Source: JAICUY01 sp038250515 (lineage in GTDB: Bacteria > Chloroflexota > Limnocylindria > QHBO01). Taken from it: a stretch of DNA of 24,672 nucleotides. The notes beneath the pieces are model-generated. The model saw only the letters and a program-made list of their open reading frames with translations. It had not been told where the DNA came from and searched no databases. Positions within the stretch are counted from its first letter, which is position 1. The number at the start of each line of letters is the position of its first letter. The position numbers and the translations under genes were made by a program. Below, piece after piece: positions 24,518-24,672 of this stretch. The stretch spans positions 1-24,672 of the forward strand of contig JBBSCG010000031.1 of assembly GCA_038250515.1 (NCBI GenBank). Direction: 5' to 3'.

Positions 24518-24631
24518 ATGATCACGACATTTCTCGCTCAGCCAGCGGTGCTTCGGCTGGCGCTCCTCGCGCTCGCGCTGCTGTTGGCCGCCTGCAACCC
24601 CGGCAACTCGACCGGAGGCGGTGGCTACTAG
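24518..24631 (+). CDS. Very small lipoprotein (37 residues)
   Basis: From ATG 24518 the product is essentially a lipoprotein signal peptide and a short tail: MITTFLAQPAVLRLALLALA, then LLLAAC with lipobox LAAC, and after the lipidated Cys only NPGNSTGGGGY. Entericidin-like small lipoproteins have similar size, but no homology is claimed. It could also be the 5' remainder of a longer lipoprotein gene cut by a stop. A hairpin follows the stop within 12 bases, as after a complete gene. No good Shine-Dalgarno is seen. Confidence 0.5.
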   Translation: MITTFLAQPAVLRLALLALALLLAACNPGNSTGGGGY

Positions 24632-24642
24632 AGCTCTCCCCT

Positions 24643-24672
24643 GGAGCGTGCCCCATCATGGGGCAATGCTCC
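24643..24672 (+). terminator. Hairpin after the small lipoprotein gene, reaching the window end
   Basis: GGAGC-G-TGCCCC pairs with GGGGCA-AT-GCTCC around ATCAT, forming an 11-pair stem with a small internal bulge. Whether a T-tract follows cannot be seen because the window ends at the stem. Confidence 0.5.

Overview
The window is a GC-rich, densely packed bacterial chromosome segment. The gene families (T-box-controlled leuS, obgE-nadD-rsfS, comEA-comEC-HD-holA, pyrG-rho, lipoproteins with LAAC/LTAC lipoboxes, LppX/LprAFG-like lipoprotein, DUF1990) and the frequent start codons without a Shine-Dalgarno suggest a Chloroflexota-type organism, perhaps of the Limnocylindria/Ellin6529 kind. That placement is inference from gene content and codon style; no rRNA is present.

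Left part (1-4970): the 3' end of hemL, then hemE and hemH with a 4-base overlap (tetrapyrrole/heme synthesis, + strand). Convergent to them are a DUF1990 protein and an LppX/LprAFG-like lipoprotein (- strand). Divergent from the lipoprotein is a uracil-DNA glycosylase of UdgX type that has lost about 70 internal residues, coupled to an SRPBCC protein.

Centre left (4971-8421): the most unusual element of the window. A strong-looking promoter starts a leucine-type T-box leader (specifier CUC) that ends in an antiterminator/terminator and controls a GNAT acetyltransferase and leuS. A complete tRNA-Ala(GGC) gene, with encoded CCA, sits inside this leader, in the position of the stem III loop, between the codon-reading stem I and the tRNA-end-reading antiterminator. 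An 11-bp inverted repeat that brackets the expression platform competes with stem III.

Centre (8422-13331): a promoter with a leader hairpin precedes comEA and comEC (DNA uptake), an HD-domain phosphohydrolase-like gene and holA. The comEC frame runs 244 bases into the HD gene. Next, all on the - strand, come a small CxxC/CxxC protein, rsfS, nadD and obgE (ribosome maturation and NAD synthesis).

Right part (16142-23225), also - strand and read right to left: pyrG, a peptidase M3-like protein whose metal site is replaced, rho, a lipoprotein N-acetylmuramoyl-L-alanine amidase, and an M23 peptidase. The end (23226-24672) is accessory: a short unknown gene with a leaderless-type start, a possible small membrane protein, a tyrosine recombinase C-terminal remnant beside a perfect 13-bp inverted repeat, and a tiny lipoprotein followed by a hairpin.
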